From assembly GCA_012845835.1 (NCBI GenBank), contig JABAKD010000016.1, forward strand, positions 5,197,919 to 5,261,918: a stretch of DNA of 64,000 nt, written 5' to 3'. Position 1 is the stretch's first letter; each line of letters begins with the position of its first letter. A program made the position numbers and the translations under genes. This DNA comes from Undaria pinnatifida. Lineage: Eukaryota; Sar; Phaeophyceae; Laminariales; Alariaceae. The notes beneath the pieces are model-generated. The model did not search any database. It had not been told where the DNA came from and was given only the letters and a program-made list of their open reading frames with translations. Positions 12,198-24,535 of this stretch are shown here, piece after piece.

Positions 12198-12934
12198 CTC
12201 GCTTCGCAGAACAACAAACGAAACATCATCTTTATCAACGTACGACAGAATTAACCGTTCGTAGTCAGGGGCTCTACGGACGTACCGAGCTTATTGCTGT
12301 CAGAAGTAAGGAGGAGAAATAAGGCGTGGCCCCTCCTCGCGTGCATCTAGCTTCTCGTGCATAGCTGAGCAAGTACAGCAGACCCACACGAGCGGACGCC
12401 ACGACACTACCCGCCGCCGATTGATAGGCCTGGAGGACAGATCTACTATTGTGGGTTCTCCCGCCAACCCGCCCCCTTACCCTTTGAGGGCCCGTGTTTA
12501 TCTTGAATATAGTATAGCGAAAAAAAAACGACGATTGCCATCTTTTTAAGCGCCTACCAGTACGTGATCCCGCAGCAGCACGAACAGGGCCATGCTGCAC
12601 CCGTCCCGTACGAGTATTCTCATTGTTGTCGTTCGGACACCAATTTCATCATCACCAACCAGCAGTGGCCGATGCCGTAAGCATCATTTTTCGTCGTCAA
12701 TTTTTCCCTCTCAAGTTAAAGGGGCAAATAACTCGTGGCTTTGGAAATATGCCGTTGAGATCGTTCCATAGGCGCATCGCTCGTGGTTAACATTTGCACC
12801 CTCCCTGTCGTGGAAAAAATCAGTTTCGAAATAATCGGAGGGGTGTGTCATACCGCGAGCTACACGATAATTAGTTGTAGCTCCTCAACGTGCGTACTAC
12901 CAGGTATTAATACAGGCCTTGCGATGGAAAATAA

Positions 12935-13762
12935 TCAAAACGTAAGGGTGCCAATTTTTTTTTGTCGTTTCTTGGGGGGCTTCAAGGGGAAAACGTGTAC
13001 AAAAAAAAAGTCAAGATTACGAGTATTAATAACAACCACACAAAGAAGCCCGGGTCGCATGGGAAGTGGATGCGCACGGACCGCAAGGAAAAGAAGCTCA
13101 CGCGTGAGGCATGGTGACATGGTGATATTCGTATTGCTGTACGCTGTACGCTCCGAAAAAGTTATATGAACACCTAGTAGTGTACCGATATACCTGGTAC
13201 CAGATCCCAACCCCACCAGAAGCCTAAGCCCTAACCTAGCCCGAATATCATAGGGGGTGGGACCAGGGTGTGTACATATTGAATTCAGTACTTTGGGTAG
13301 GGGTGCATGGCTCATGTACACCGCCAAGGGTGTACCAGGTATTTTTTTTTTTCGCCCTGAAGCGGCCACCTTTTCACCCTTTTCCCTTGGCAGACCGCAC
13401 AACAAGTCAACCTTGCACGAGTGCGAGAGTAAGATAGGTAGGTGTGCATGCCTAGTATGCGCACCTACTAGGTGTGAATACTTTTTTTTCGTGTACGCTA
13501 TTCTTGACATTAATATATGCTTGACAAGGTTGAAATCGTCCTGTTGTTGATCGCTATACATGAGGTTAACCTGATTGGGACCCAAAGACAGCGACAAACA
13601 TCGTACTTCTGTGACCACATCAGAGTTCGTCTCTCTCAGGAGGCATCGGCACGGACACTGGTTTGCTGGGTGTAGATGGGTGTAAACATCAATTAGATAC
13701 GCATATGAACAACACACACATCGCCATAATCTTGGACTAAAACCATCATTTTGCGAGTACAA
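12935..13762 (-). CDS. Orphan open reading frame, 275 codons, unknown
   Basis: This is an uninterrupted ATG-to-stop frame without an obvious simple repeat along most of its length, unusually long for this non-coding neighbourhood. I recognise no domain. The frame includes AAAA-run lysine tracts and two of the TACCAGGTA-type nonamers that are spread over the non-coding DNA, which argues against a real protein. No flanking exon or promoter is evident. Chance survival of a non-coding frame remains the more likely explanation. Confidence 0.15.
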   Translation of the reverse strand: MYSQNDGFSPRLWRCVCCSYAYLIDVYTHLHPANQCPCRCLLRETNSDVVTEVRCLSLSLGPNQVNLMYSDQQQDDFNLVKHILMSRIAYTKKKYSHLVGAHTRHAHLPILLSHSCKVDLLCGLPREKGEKVAASGRKKKIPGTPLAVYMSHAPLPKVLNSICTHPGPTPYDIRARLGLRLLVGLGSGTRYIGTLLGVHITFSERTAYSNTNITMSPCLTRELLFLAVRAHPLPMRPGLLCVVVINTRNLDFFFVHVFPLKPPKKRQKKIGTLTF

Positions 13763-13780
13763 AAGTAGAGGTAACGTAGA

Positions 13781-13913
13781 GGTCCCTCTATAGTGCCTGT
13801 GAATTCGCTTGGCACAGATGGGAACAACAAGCAGTGCATTATGCGGAGTAGTGCCGGTTGCCGCTATAGTGCCTATATTTCCGGCTAGGACATATCGGCA
13901 CTATAGAGGAACC
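13781..13913. mobile_element. MITE-like element with 17-bp terminal inverted repeats
   Basis: Left end GGTCCCTCTATAGTGCC (13781-13797) and right end GGCACTATAGAGGAACC (13897-13913) are inverted repeats with one mismatch. Inside is another CTATAGTGCC site near 13864. At 133 bp it has no coding capacity. A diverged relative is at 29929-30092. No confident target duplication was found. Confidence 0.65.
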
Positions 13914-14349
13914 GCTACTCTGTAGTGTGAGCGCCTGGCAGTACGAGCAGGATCAAGCTGTACCCTTGCGGTATGATACGACTCCTAGCTTATTGCATTC
14001 AGAAACCAATTTTTATCATTTTCCCAACCAAGCTGCGGCAGACGCTGTAATCGTCGTTGATAGTTGCCACTTTTCCCCCTCTCAAGTCCCTAAAAGCGTT
14101 GATGGTACAGCAACTACTACACCACCAGAACGCAGTAACATGTCGGTTCATGAGTACTACACGTGTACGTATGATAATGGCTGTAGGAGCTCGAATAGGC
14201 AGCAGCCGCCGCGGTATGGTGAATTATACTAGTCAGAAGTCAGAAGCGCAGTCCTACTACTACTACACTCAACGTATGCATTACTCTTGCGTCTCTGCGT
14301 TGGTTTAGTACGAAGCAGCATTAGGCAAATAGCGGACTCCATGAAAATC

Positions 14350-14500
14350 AGCAAGCAGACGGAACGCTGAACCCTAAGCGCAATAAAAAACGAAAGCAAA
14401 CACCGGGGGGTGGGGGGAGGAAGGGACGACACCTGCTGCGGCCACGGCTTTCCAGAAGGTCGCTGAAGGTGGATAAAACCTCCCACGAGTTGAGCCAGAA
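14350..14500 (+). mobile_element. SINE family S1, partial copy
   Basis: GCTGAACCCTAAGCGCAATA, the G-rich run, GGGACGACACCTGCTGCGG and CCACGGCTTTCCAGAAGGTC match the S1 body in the complement of 20318-20630 and 22327-22615. The tRNA-like head is missing. Confidence 0.65.
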
Positions 14501-15722
14501 AGTACAAGTGGTCACCAGAAACAAAACAGGAATAGGATCACGAACAAGAACAACCGTCATGACGAGTCACAACGACGCGTCAAACCACGCTGGACGGAAA
14601 TGCAACGACCGTTCGGACACTCATACAAAGACATCAATGGTCCTTACATTTACGTTCATAGTGGAAGTACCAGTACCTCACAAGGGCAGAGGACAAGGGG
14701 ACTCTCCTCGCGACAGGCGTGTAATCTGTGCGTTTGTTGTTGCTGCTGTTGTCGTTATCGTATTAGCTCTTTTAGTACTGCACTATATCGAAACATACCT
14801 CTAACTCTAATTTCAACAAATATGTCCCCGAAACGGGAGTGCACTCTTAACGGCTTAAGTCATATGTGCCAGAATCACTAAGTTCGTGGTCACAGGGCAG
14901 GCTCCAACAACAACTACTACTATTACTAAGACTGTACGTAAAATTACCCAAGACAGGGCTCGAGCGCGATCTTGTGGCCTCAGTTTGTCAAAGCACAAGG
15001 GCACTTGGAGCAGTCACAAAAAGCAAGCACCAACGGCTCTGTGTACGGTATCGCTATACAGCGAACGAATTGTACCGTTTTAAAAGACATACCATTGTGT
15101 ACATCAGTATATGTACCATTACTGTTCCAGTACATGATACCAGCGCATGAATACTGTACCGGTATATGGAGCTCTGCTCATTCGCGCGGCGTGTGACTGT
15201 GCTACTGCCACAGCAGTAGCAACTACCATTGTATATCTGGTATAAAATTATACGCCATACTCCGTACAACACGGAAAAAAAATACCTCGCACCGGTATAA
15301 AATGACCCTTTTCGCTGCGAAAGGCCGATGTTCGACCTGTTGTATATACATAAAGTACGGGTAGAGCTACTCGTACAACGTTCTACTGTATTAATACATA
15401 TTCGTGATAAACTACCATGTACATACATACGAGTAGCCACTTTGAACCGCAGGATGGTCATGGTTGCGGTTGCGGACACGATCATGACTACAAACACATT
15501 TCACGCCCCCAGTTTCCTTGTCCCGTTCGCACTAGTCCTGTATATACGTAGTCATGCCCGCAGTTTTCGAAAATGGTCTACGAGTACGAATATAGTACCA
15601 TTGAGTACAACACCGGCACTAATATAAGAAACAGAGGTAATGGCTGTAGCCTCTAGGCTTCAATTCGAGAAAGGGTGTGATACTTCTTTACCAGGTAGGC
15701 CAGGTAGGCCAATTTCCTTGCG

Positions 15723-15850
15723 GGTCAGTTTCTTATGAGAGGGACGGCAGTATAGCTCTTTCTTATGACAGGGTCGGTCGTGCAGCTGTTTTCTATGAGA
15801 GGGCCGGCAGTACAGCTCTTTCTTACGAGAGGACAGGTAGTGTAGCTTTT
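15723..15850 (+). repeat. Four- to five-copy 30-bp tandem repeat
   Basis: Units of the form TTTCTTATGAGAGGGACGGC followed by AGTATAGCTC repeat with point changes. Because 30 is a multiple of three, one frame reads as a 10-residue repeat. The array abuts the R2 repeat on its right. Confidence 0.85.
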
Positions 15851-15859
15851 TCTCGCGCT

Positions 15860-16140
15860 AGGGGTGCAGCAGATTCTAAGAAATTTCTGAGCCCTCCTGA
15901 TATGAGGACCTTGCTATCTCACCCAAAACAATGACTTCGATGACGTTCCTTCGCGCAACCCGACCAATATTTCTATGCCCCAGTATTAAAAACAAGTAAA
16001 AAACAAATACCTGGTATAAAGTCACCCTTACAAACCGACAGTTTCACACTCGAGGAGCTCAACCAATCAGAAGGTCAGAAGAAAAAAAAAAAGTTTGGCC
16101 CAAGTAGTGCAACCCCTACCGCACTATAGAGGGATGACAC
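15860..16140 (+). repeat. R2 dispersed repeat, copy 1
   Basis: GGGTGCAGCAGATTCTAAG, a TCTGAGCCCTCCTGATATGAGG block, ATGACTTCGATGACGTTC and GCGCAACCCGACCAATATTT match 49935-50114. Both copies run into a unit reading CACTCGAGGAGCTCAACC then CCTACCGCACTATAGAGGGA. At the other locus that unit forms a 96-bp satellite; here there is one copy. Confidence 0.8.
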
Positions 16141-16219
16141 AGAAGACCGGCATGCAGTGCAGTGCTCGTTCTTGTCAGTGGGCCGGTAATGTACCTCTTG
16201 CGTATGAGAGGGTTGATTT

Positions 16220-16546
16220 TTTGTTGATTTTTGCTCATCCCATCTATTATCTTCGCACCTTTTGCTTCCTCTTTCTCCCTCCCTAGACGTAACTCAGATC
16301 CAGTAGGGTCACAAATCAGCCTGTTCTACCCCCTCCCCACTACGGTACGCGCCTTCGTTTTTATCGCGAGAAGAACTCAGCACTTTCTTCCCTCGTCGAC
16401 CCCCGTCGAATTACGCTTACCCACGCTATAAAGCGCTCTCGGTAGTTGGTGTCTCTGGAAAATAAAACCTTCATACCACGATTTGAACCCTAACTCCAAT
16501 CTTATTAGTGTTCGAGGTTCACCACTAAACCACCGGGGTGACCGGT
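16220..16546 (-). mobile_element. SINE family S2 with tRNA-derived head
   Basis: Read on the minus strand, the head near 16543-16475 begins GGTCACCCCGG. It carries an A-box TGGTTTAGTGG (16532-16522) and a B-box GGGTTCAAATC (16490-16480), spaced as in a tRNA gene for internal pol III transcription. The body follows towards 16220, with CTTTCTCCCTCCCTAG in plus orientation, and is shared with 9620-9800. The two boxes and the shared body define a tRNA-derived SINE. It is not a functional tRNA, because no acceptor stem forms. Confidence 0.7.
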
Positions 16547-16559
16547 AGTGTAGTCCATT

Positions 16560-19090
16560 ATTAATAGCATTACAGCCGTGTAGTCTAATAGCATCACAGA
16601 GGTCGTATGTGCGGCGTGTTTGAGGAAGCAGGCGGGCAGCAGACAGAAGGACAGAGGGTCAAGACACCAAGAGTCCGCCATAGATGGAACGGTGAAGCCG
16701 CATCCTCTGCTGCCGCATAGGCCATGCGCCGCCGCAGCATATCGCTGTGATCGCCGAAATATAACAGAGGGAAAAGGGGGAATTGTGACGGTAACAGAAT
16801 ACGCGGAAGTGCGGCAAGAACGGTATTTGAGGAGAGCTTCAAACTTGTGTGCGCGCCTCCGTCAAGGGGGTCGTACAGCGTTACGGCTAGCAGCGCGTAG
16901 ACAGAGCAGCGCGGTACAGGGCACAGAACCGTATGACACAGAACAACTACACCATCGTACCCTACAGAGCAGTACAGGCGTACGTATTTCAGTACAAACA
17001 ACTACCTGGTACATTTGTAGCAAGCACAAAACAGGGCAATATCAGTCCACGACTTGCTTGACCAGTGACGCGCCAATGAACAGTCTTTACAGCACGCAAA
17101 ACATCAACTCGCGCTTGGTACGCACCGTATGTATGTAACAACTACAAGTAATGTAACAACAAGAAACTTCTTGTCTGTACACCTGGTATACGTACATTGT
17201 CGAAAGCTGCAACGAGGGTGTGGTTGGTTCGTGGCAGTGTCTCTGCTGACCATCAACCTCTTTGCGGCCAACGGAAAACGAGTGTCGCAAAAACGTTACG
17301 ATTACAGAATCGTCCACACGGAGCAGCCCGGGCTGCTGGGGTGGCGCGTGTGCCCTACGAAGGCGCAACGTTAGGAGCTACTTGTTACTAATACCTGGTG
17401 TATACGACACGCGCACGACACGCTGAACGCTCATGCTCGTATTGCTGCACGTTCATCCTTAACGGTCTATAAGATCGCAAAATATCGTTTTGTTTTCAAC
17501 TGTAAGAACCGGCTCCAATAGGGTTACAATTAATATCCTTACATGAATGTATACTGATACTACGCCAAGGAGATTTACATCCCCACAATCATCTCTGTTT
17601 CAGCATACCCCGCGGGTATCATATAAAACCCACAAATATACATGTATACGGACCAATAATACGTAGGTATTTTACGTATTGATATCTCGGGAGGATATAG
17701 CAGTCAGGACCGAATATGGTTAGCAAAAATTGGGAAATATGTAAGTTTTTGCGTCTATCGTAGGTCCTGGTTAACATGGTCCCTCGTATTAGCATACTTT
17801 TCTTCCCCACTGATTCAGCATTCCGACGCAGCTGGCTGGAGCGTTTTCGTTGTAACTACTTTAGGACACACAGCGAAAAGTGTCGCAAAAGCATGGCGGC
17901 TACAGCACCGGCCACACGGAGCAGCCTTTCCCACTGAGATAGGGCATGCATCCGAACCGCAACGCAAGGACCTGCACGACACGCGCAACATCATGTTACT
18001 TGCGCTGGCTTCTTCATGCTCTTCCCGTGACGGAGATCCTTTGTCACAATTAACAGCAGGACAAAAACAAAACCAAAAAACGGTGGGAGAAAACAAAACA
18101 TGTCCCCGTTTGTGGTTGAGCTGTTCGTTCGATAGTATGTACCAGACATGTTTTTGCCTGGTGTACACTAAACACGCTAGGCAGCACCTCACACGACCAG
18201 AGCAGTAGTAGTCGTCATGTAGGAAAGCTCGACTGAAAAGTGGACATGCTTTCTTTATATGTCACAAACTTAGGTATTTTACCGATGGATCTCCGCGGTA
18301 CACGGATGATACGACCTACTTTATCTCGATTTTAGGTCGCTGTCCCTCGGTCCCAAAATCGGCTCACGCTGAACTCTGAATACGCCGTGCTCACAGTCTC
18401 TGTCTACAGTTTTGTCCCCCGGTACAAACACATGCCTGCCGGGGATTTTGTCGCGTATACAGGTCGGCATTCCAACCGCTCTTCGACTTTTATCATTACT
18501 CCCGTCCACGCGCTAATCTATACTTGGAGTAAATGTGCCAGGTATTTACGTACTTACTACTCTTACCTGTGCGCCTGTGCGTATACACGAATGCAAACAC
18601 TTACTATTGCACCTGATATGATACACAACTACTACAACATTCGTAGGTGCGGTTCTTCATCATTGTCTTCCAAATTCAAAAGGTCCTTCCTACGTCGACA
18701 TCCGAGATGGGAGGGGCCTATCAAAATTATCGCATTATTATGTTACACATACCGTAACTAATACGAAAGACATGAAGTTCGCCAAAATCTAGGGTTGTAT
18801 TCTGTACAGGTAATATAGAGCATAAAGCGGTGAGAGTACTATTATAGTATTAATATATAGTATTAATGTTTTTAGTGCATGCAATACTGCAGTATGGACA
18901 ACTACGTTGATGAAATATGACGCTGAGCGCAAATACCGCTTCTAGAGTAGCGGTCCTATGCAGGATGCGAGATTCCGCATGAAGCAAAAATGACTGCAAA
19001 CCTTAGTCATTATGCGTGGAGCGAATCTCTTCCCAGAGCTACACCACGCGCTCCTTTCAAGTGGGGGCAGCATTAACAGCAATTAATAGA
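16560..19090. other. No supported gene
   Basis: Open frames exist on both strands near 16600-17140 but match nothing recognised. A related pair of segments (near 17260-17340 and 17860-17930, both containing CACACGGAGCAGCC after GTGTCGCAAAA) shows that part of this stretch is old duplicated DNA. Several TACCTGGTA-type nonamers occur. Confidence 0.5.
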
Positions 19091-19094
19091 AGTC

Positions 19095-19380
19095 GAAGTC
19101 TGACATTGGGTCAGCGGTAGACTATTATCTTTGCTGGCGGAAGCGCTGGAGTTCGAATCTCGGGCGACGCACACTATTTGTGAAGGGCATCTTCCTAAAT
19201 CTTCGTCCGTGGTGAAAGCGCGAGAGCGTGAGTTAGCAAAAACTGATGAAATTCCACGAGCAGCGGAAATGCTGAACCCTCTGCACGACAAAAAAGAAGG
19301 CACGTACCGGGGGGGGGGCTCACGACACCTGTACCGCGGCTTTTGCCCAGAAGTATCATAGCAGCAAAAAGCTAAATTAA
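19095..19380 (+). mobile_element. SINE family S1 with tRNA-derived head
   Basis: The head near 19105-19175 has an A-box-like GTCAGCGGTAGAC and a B-box GGAGTTCGAATCTC. The body follows: AGCGCGAGAGCGTGAGTTAG, AATGCTGAACCCTCTGCACG, a G-run, CTCACGACACCTGTACCGCG and GCTTTTGCCCAGAAG. It ends A-rich near 19375-19390. This plus-strand copy shows the full order head, body, A-tail. Confidence 0.7.
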
Positions 19381-19599
19381 ACAAAAAAAGAGTTCGGTAC
19401 ACCCGTAGACGCCATCGTGAGGTTAGCGGTTGGAAACACCGACGAGCTCGTTTAACTCCGAGGCGAAACAAGGTAGGGCGCACAGCGGGCAAACTGCTGT
19501 CTACGACAGCCAAGCACACAGAGTTGGCATACGAACAAGTCAACCGGTTACCGTTGACACCGGAGTGCCAGAAGGACTCTTCCAAGGGTGTGTTTAATA

Positions 19600-19835
19600 G
19601 GTATTGCGGGTACCCGGGTACACGCACACCCGAGTATCACCAATAACAATCAGATGTGGGCGCGGATACCCGGGTACAAAGCCGAGTATCACCAATATCA
19701 ACCAGACGTGACACCCTGGTACCCTACAGTATACTCTTCGATACCCGGGTATATACCTGAGTATCACCCACAACAATCAGATGTTGCTGCGGGTACCCGG
19801 GTACCCGAATATCAGTAACAACAATCGAACTTGGT
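19600..19835 (+). repeat. Tandem repeat of about 66 bp carrying the palindrome TACCCGGGTA
   Basis: The palindromic core TACCCGGGTA recurs four times (near 19611, 19668, 19742 and 19794), each followed within about 20 bp by GAGTATCACCAATAACAATC-type sequence. The arrangement is an imperfect array of three to four units. Confidence 0.85.
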
Positions 19836-20317
19836 ACCCTGCCACCCAAGAGTATAATGTAGGCATGTCCCCCCCCTGGGTCCTGTCCCTCGGCATATTC
19901 TACGACCTCTCACACATTCTCTCAGCTCTGAATTGCCGACGAACAAATCATTTTTTGGGGACCTCCTGAATTTCTTTGCTCTCGTCGTTGTAAGCTCCTC
20001 ACGCTATGTTTTCATCTTTTCTTCTCCTTTTTTCGCAAGTCACTCTCAGGTGAGCTCAGCTCTGCAGAGCAGCGCCGTGCCCTGCCGTGCAGTGCGGAGC
20101 TGTATTTACTATTTCGTACAAATCAGATATCATACGAAGTATCACACCAGATACAGGTAGGTATGCACGTAAACACACAAGCAATGCACTCCCAACTCAG
20201 CTCAACTCAGCTACGCCTAGCAGGGCAGCGCGGGGCCGCGCAGTGCAGTGTCCTGCCCTGCGGTGTGGTGCCGTGCTTCGCCGTGCTCTCTTTCGTACAT
20301 ACAGCAGTACCAGGTAT

Positions 20318-20630
20318 CATTTTTTTTTTTTTCACACACTTCTACGTTCCAACTTCTGGCCAAGCCGTGGTCACAGGTGTCGTCCCTTCTCCCCCCCGGT
20401 TCTTGCCTTCAATTTTTATCGCGCATAGGGTTTAGCAATCCCGTTGCTCGTCGATTTTTCATCGAGGGTTGCTGACTCACGCTCTCGCGTTTTCCGCAAG
20501 TGAATTTGTGCACGAGAAAAAGTCCCCACGAGTTTATATAAGTATGCACTAGGGGGGATTTGAACTAACGAAAAACTGACCTATACCAGGCTCGAGGATA
20601 ACCTGATACGCCACCGGGGCGACCCGTTGC
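20318..20630 (-). mobile_element. SINE family S1, minus-strand copy
   Basis: In minus orientation the head (20625-20545) has TGGCGTATCAGG as A-box and AGTTCAAATCCCCCC as B-box. The body continues to a T-run (A-tail in element sense) at 20319-20332. It is closely related to 22327-22615 and less so to the copies at 14350, 19095 and 36215. Confidence 0.75.
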
Positions 20631-20639
20631 ACATGCGAA

Positions 20640-22325
20640 GTACCAGGTACCCACACTAAATACTAGTCCTCGCTTTCTTCTTCATTGATTGTCCTCTTTA
20701 CCAGGTACCAGGTACTGGTAAGGTTTTTCGTTACCCTTTTTATTTCGCACATGACACCCGTGCTGCCGGCCTGAACGTGACATCGCCAGCAAGCACACAG
20801 CACAGGGCAATCAGCTCTGCATAAGCAGTTGTTGACCTTACCAAGTCCCTCGTTGCACCAAATAATGGACCTCTTATTTCTGCCCCTTCACATTTTGTTG
20901 CTGCTTCCATGCGCGAGCCGTAGCGGGAGGCGCCAGCCCCCCGCGGAACCGAGCCCTTGTACACCCCAATATATAAAAATTGGTCTCTTCCGCTTTCAGG
21001 TTAAGCAGAGCTCGTCGCGGGCAATGAAAAAGGCTTATCACACCCCCTTCCGGTCTTTCGAGGGGAGCAAATGTTCAAATAGTGGTATTTTGGTTACAGC
21101 ATCGGCCACACGATGCAGTCCGAGCTAAAGCGGTAGACAATGATGTGTCCGGCCTGCAATGTACATTCCGGGTCGAATTACAGGTGGTGTTCGTGAAAAC
21201 CGAAATATAGGTGGCGTTTACACGTTTGACACCTTGTGTAGCTGTTTTTCACCAACAGGTAGGATTATATGTTGGCACATGTTTGCATGTCAACCAGGGG
21301 ACAGAAAAAAAATCCCCGGTTTGAAAATAGGGGATGAACGGATGAAATCCCTGGGTCTTCGCTCTTAAGAAAAATGTACCAAAAATCCTCGCAAAAATAT
21401 CAAAAATGAGCGACTTTCTTCAGTTTTTCCTTGCCCACTGCAGGTTCGTCCGTTCCTGTTTCGGTGCAGCAGTAGCAGCAGCAGCACCGGCACCGGCACC
21501 AGCACCAGCACCAGCAGAGTTCATGCTCTACAGAAACCAGGATGGATGATCCTCGATTTGACTCGCGCTGCTCCCTTCCTCGCTGGGAAAGAGGGTCAAC
21601 ATTGACACACGCTCACGATCGTAATATTGGGAGTTCCACTCCGATTTTTGGCTTGTTGGTTCGGGGGGGAAAATGCGAATCCAACGTAAAATTCCGTTTT
21701 CAAAACAAAAAACCGTAAGTGCCATCAACATATACGGAAACGAGGCAAGCTCCGTCTGCCCTTGCTTGGGGAGACGAGAGCAAGGTCATCGTCTTGACTG
21801 TTCTGGTCGTTCTTCTGGTTTTTCAGTGCCCTAGGTCATCGTAGACATCGAGAAAAAAAACGAATCCAACAAAAATATTTACCGCCCAAGATATTAATAT
21901 AAATGTCCACCCGCCACCTATAAATTGGCCCGGTAAAGAGTATGCACTGCACTGCTGCATGTTCTTCCTGGTTGCTTGATAATATCGCACTCGCAGTTTT
22001 TTTTGTTGCTATGGGTGAAGAAAAGCTTGAGTATCACGAAAGCCGCATGGAACACACTCCACCCCACCACCGAGGAAACAAAAATTAAAGACATGGTGAA
22101 GCGTGGGCGGAAGAAGTCAGCCGTGGCTGAGAGGCCCCCTTTTTCCTATTTTTTTCGTTTCAATCCAACACATTCATTAGCCTTGGGCAGAAATGATGGA
22201 ACGAAACACGAAACTGAGGGTGGTTTCAGGGTGTCGACAAATGTATGTAGGAGGAAGAGCGGGAGACCTCCATCTCGCCATGCCCGGAAAGAAAAGCATC
22301 TGCATATGCCCTACATACCAGCTGC
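20640..22325. other. No supported gene
   Basis: Three TACCAGGTA nonamers cluster at 20641-20715. A CAG/ACCGGC-type short repeat is at 21466-21515. No coding segment with recognisable motifs was found. Confidence 0.5.
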
Positions 22326-22326
22326 T

Positions 22327-22615
22327 ATTTTTTTTTTTTCAACACTTCTACGTTCCAGCTTCTGGACAAGCCGTGGTCACAGGTGTCGTCCCTTCTCCCC
22401 CCCGGTTCTTGCCTTCAATTTTTATCGCGCATAGGGTTCAGCAATCCCACCGCTCGTCGATTTTTCATCGAGGGTTGCTAACTCACGCTCTCGCGTTTTC
22501 CGCAAGTCAATTTGTGCGCAAAAGAAAGTCCCCACGAATTTATACGAGTATGCACTCGGGGGGATTCGAACTCCCGAAAATGACCTATACCAGGCTCGAG
22601 GATAACCTGATACGC
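22327..22615 (-). mobile_element. SINE family S1, minus-strand copy 2
   Basis: It shares with 20318-20630 a nearly unchanged body (GCCGTGGTCACAGGTGTCGT, GGTTCTTGCCTTCAATTTTT, GAGGGTTGCTAACTCACGCT) and a head with B-box GAGTTCGAATCCCCCC. The T-run at 22328-22339 is its A-tail in reverse. Confidence 0.75.
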
Positions 22616-23130
22616 TATATACCAGCCCGACAATGACCATACCTGATAAGCTCTATGTGGAAAAAAATGCGTACAAGTTCGATATAGAACTGAGACCATG
22701 CGGCACTGCTTTCATCAACCAAGACTCGTTGATAATCGTACCCGCATGCCGATACATCAAAGGATTGCAACGCCCATTGGTTGACCAGGGGATGTCCAGT
22801 TATCATTCCCTCTCAAAGATCTCGGAGTTTCGCACATTTTTTAAGCATCCTTCATATCGATTATTTGTAGTCGGACTACTACTACTGTAGAGCCAAAGAC
22901 GCATCCGATGGCAGCGGGTACACCTAAAAAGACAAGGTTATTTACTCGATGAGCTCCATGCCTCACCCCAAAAAGTGACGTTGCGAATACATGAAAGCGC
23001 AGCCCGATCAACGAATGTACAGCAGTACCTCGTATCGCTTAATACGGGTGGCTTGATGGTCAACCAACTATCTAGAGTGACTGGAGCCTGCCCTGTAACC
23101 ACGGACTTGATTATGCGAGTCAATGCGAGA

Positions 23131-23173
23131 ACACAACAACAACAGTAACAACAACAACAACAACAACAACAGT

Positions 23174-23237
<64 letters not shown>

Positions 23238-23240
23238 CAA
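23131..23240 (+). repeat. (AAC)n trinucleotide microsatellite
   Basis: About 35 AAC units with occasional AGT and CAT interruptions. The poly-Asn frame is an artefact. Confidence 0.95.
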
Positions 23241-23639
23241 CAGACCAGGTGGGAATGTTATTTTCAGCTGTTGCCTCCCTCGCACGGGTTATACACGAGT
23301 ATCAGTGCGCAAAATGATTAGATTATGGACCCAAATCACCCTTGGTAAAAACGTCCTGTTCACCCTGGCACCATCCAGGGGGGTCATTGACCTACAGTAC
23401 CTCCATTGTCCAATACGAGTACATCCGTAAAAACGAGAGGGTGAAATACCACGCAGCTTGCGAAGATGAGTATCCACCACTTCATCTCGGTCGAACCCAC
23501 AGCTGACGTATTTGAAAAAAATACATAAAATCCAGGGCCTAGTACAAAACAAAAACATGGCGTTAAACAAAAAACGGAATTTCCAAATAAATATAGACCG
23601 ATTCCTCAGTAGGAAACCCAGTTTCGTAGGCACTAACAA

Positions 23640-24535
23640 ACACTTCGGCCAAAAAGAGCTGTTAATAGTTTGACACCCCTATCTTAACAAGTGCTATGAC
23701 ACCCCCATCATAGCACGTGTCCAAGTTTGGAATGAACAAAAAGTAGGGGAAAACGGACCGTCTCACCCTTCCAGCTATCTATTTATGCGGAAGCGTACCG
23801 TATCAAATTGAGTGAATTTCACCGTTTTCCGAGGTGATTACTAACTGTACATCGCGCTGAAATAACAGGATCTAGACATACGTCGGAAATGGTTCAAAAT
23901 GTCCATGGTATTCCAACGACAATGGGTAGGCTGTACGCTAGTCAGAAACACTTTGGCCAAACAGTGCTACGATACCCTAATCCTCTACCGCAGCACGCGT
24001 CGACCTTGGAACGATCGGAGAGTGCAGGAAAAACGAACCGTCCCACCTTTCCAGCGAGTTGCTTATGCGGAAGCGTACCGTATCAAATTGAGTGATATTT
24101 TCCGTTTTCCGAGGTGATTACTAACTGTACATCGCGCTGGCCAGCTACTTGTTTATGCGGAAGCGTACCGTATCAAATTGAGTGATATTTACCGTTTTCC
24201 GAGGTGACTACTAACTGTACACCGCGCTGGAATAACAGATCCAGATAGAAACCGAAAAATGGTTTTAAACGCCCATGGTATTCCAACGACCGATAATGAG
24301 TAATTTATACGTTAGTCAGAAACACTTTGGCCCAAAAGAGCTCTAGTACCCCTAATCCTCTGTCACAGCACGCGTCAAGTTCGAACGAACGGAGAGTGTA
24401 GGGAAAACGGACCGTCTTACCCTTGCAGCAACATACATATGCGGAAACGTACCGTATCAACTGAGTGCGTATACCGTTTTCCGAGGTGATTACTAATTGC
24501 ACTTCGCGTTGCAATAACAGGATCAACGCGGGGGT
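23640..24535 (+). repeat. Tandem block with three to four diverged units of about 100-360 bp
   Basis: The segment GCGGAAGCGTACCGTATCAA ... CCGTTTTCCGAGGTGATTAC occurs near 23790, 24070, 24157 and 24440. Larger flanking pieces, CCATGGTATTCCAACGAC and GTCAGAAACACTTTGGCC, recur near 23905, 23945, 24272 and 24315. The order implies repeated unequal duplication. Confidence 0.85.

Noticed and set aside
16475..16546. Functional tRNA gene
   Set aside because: A- and B-boxes are present but the acceptor stem does not pair and a SINE body follows.
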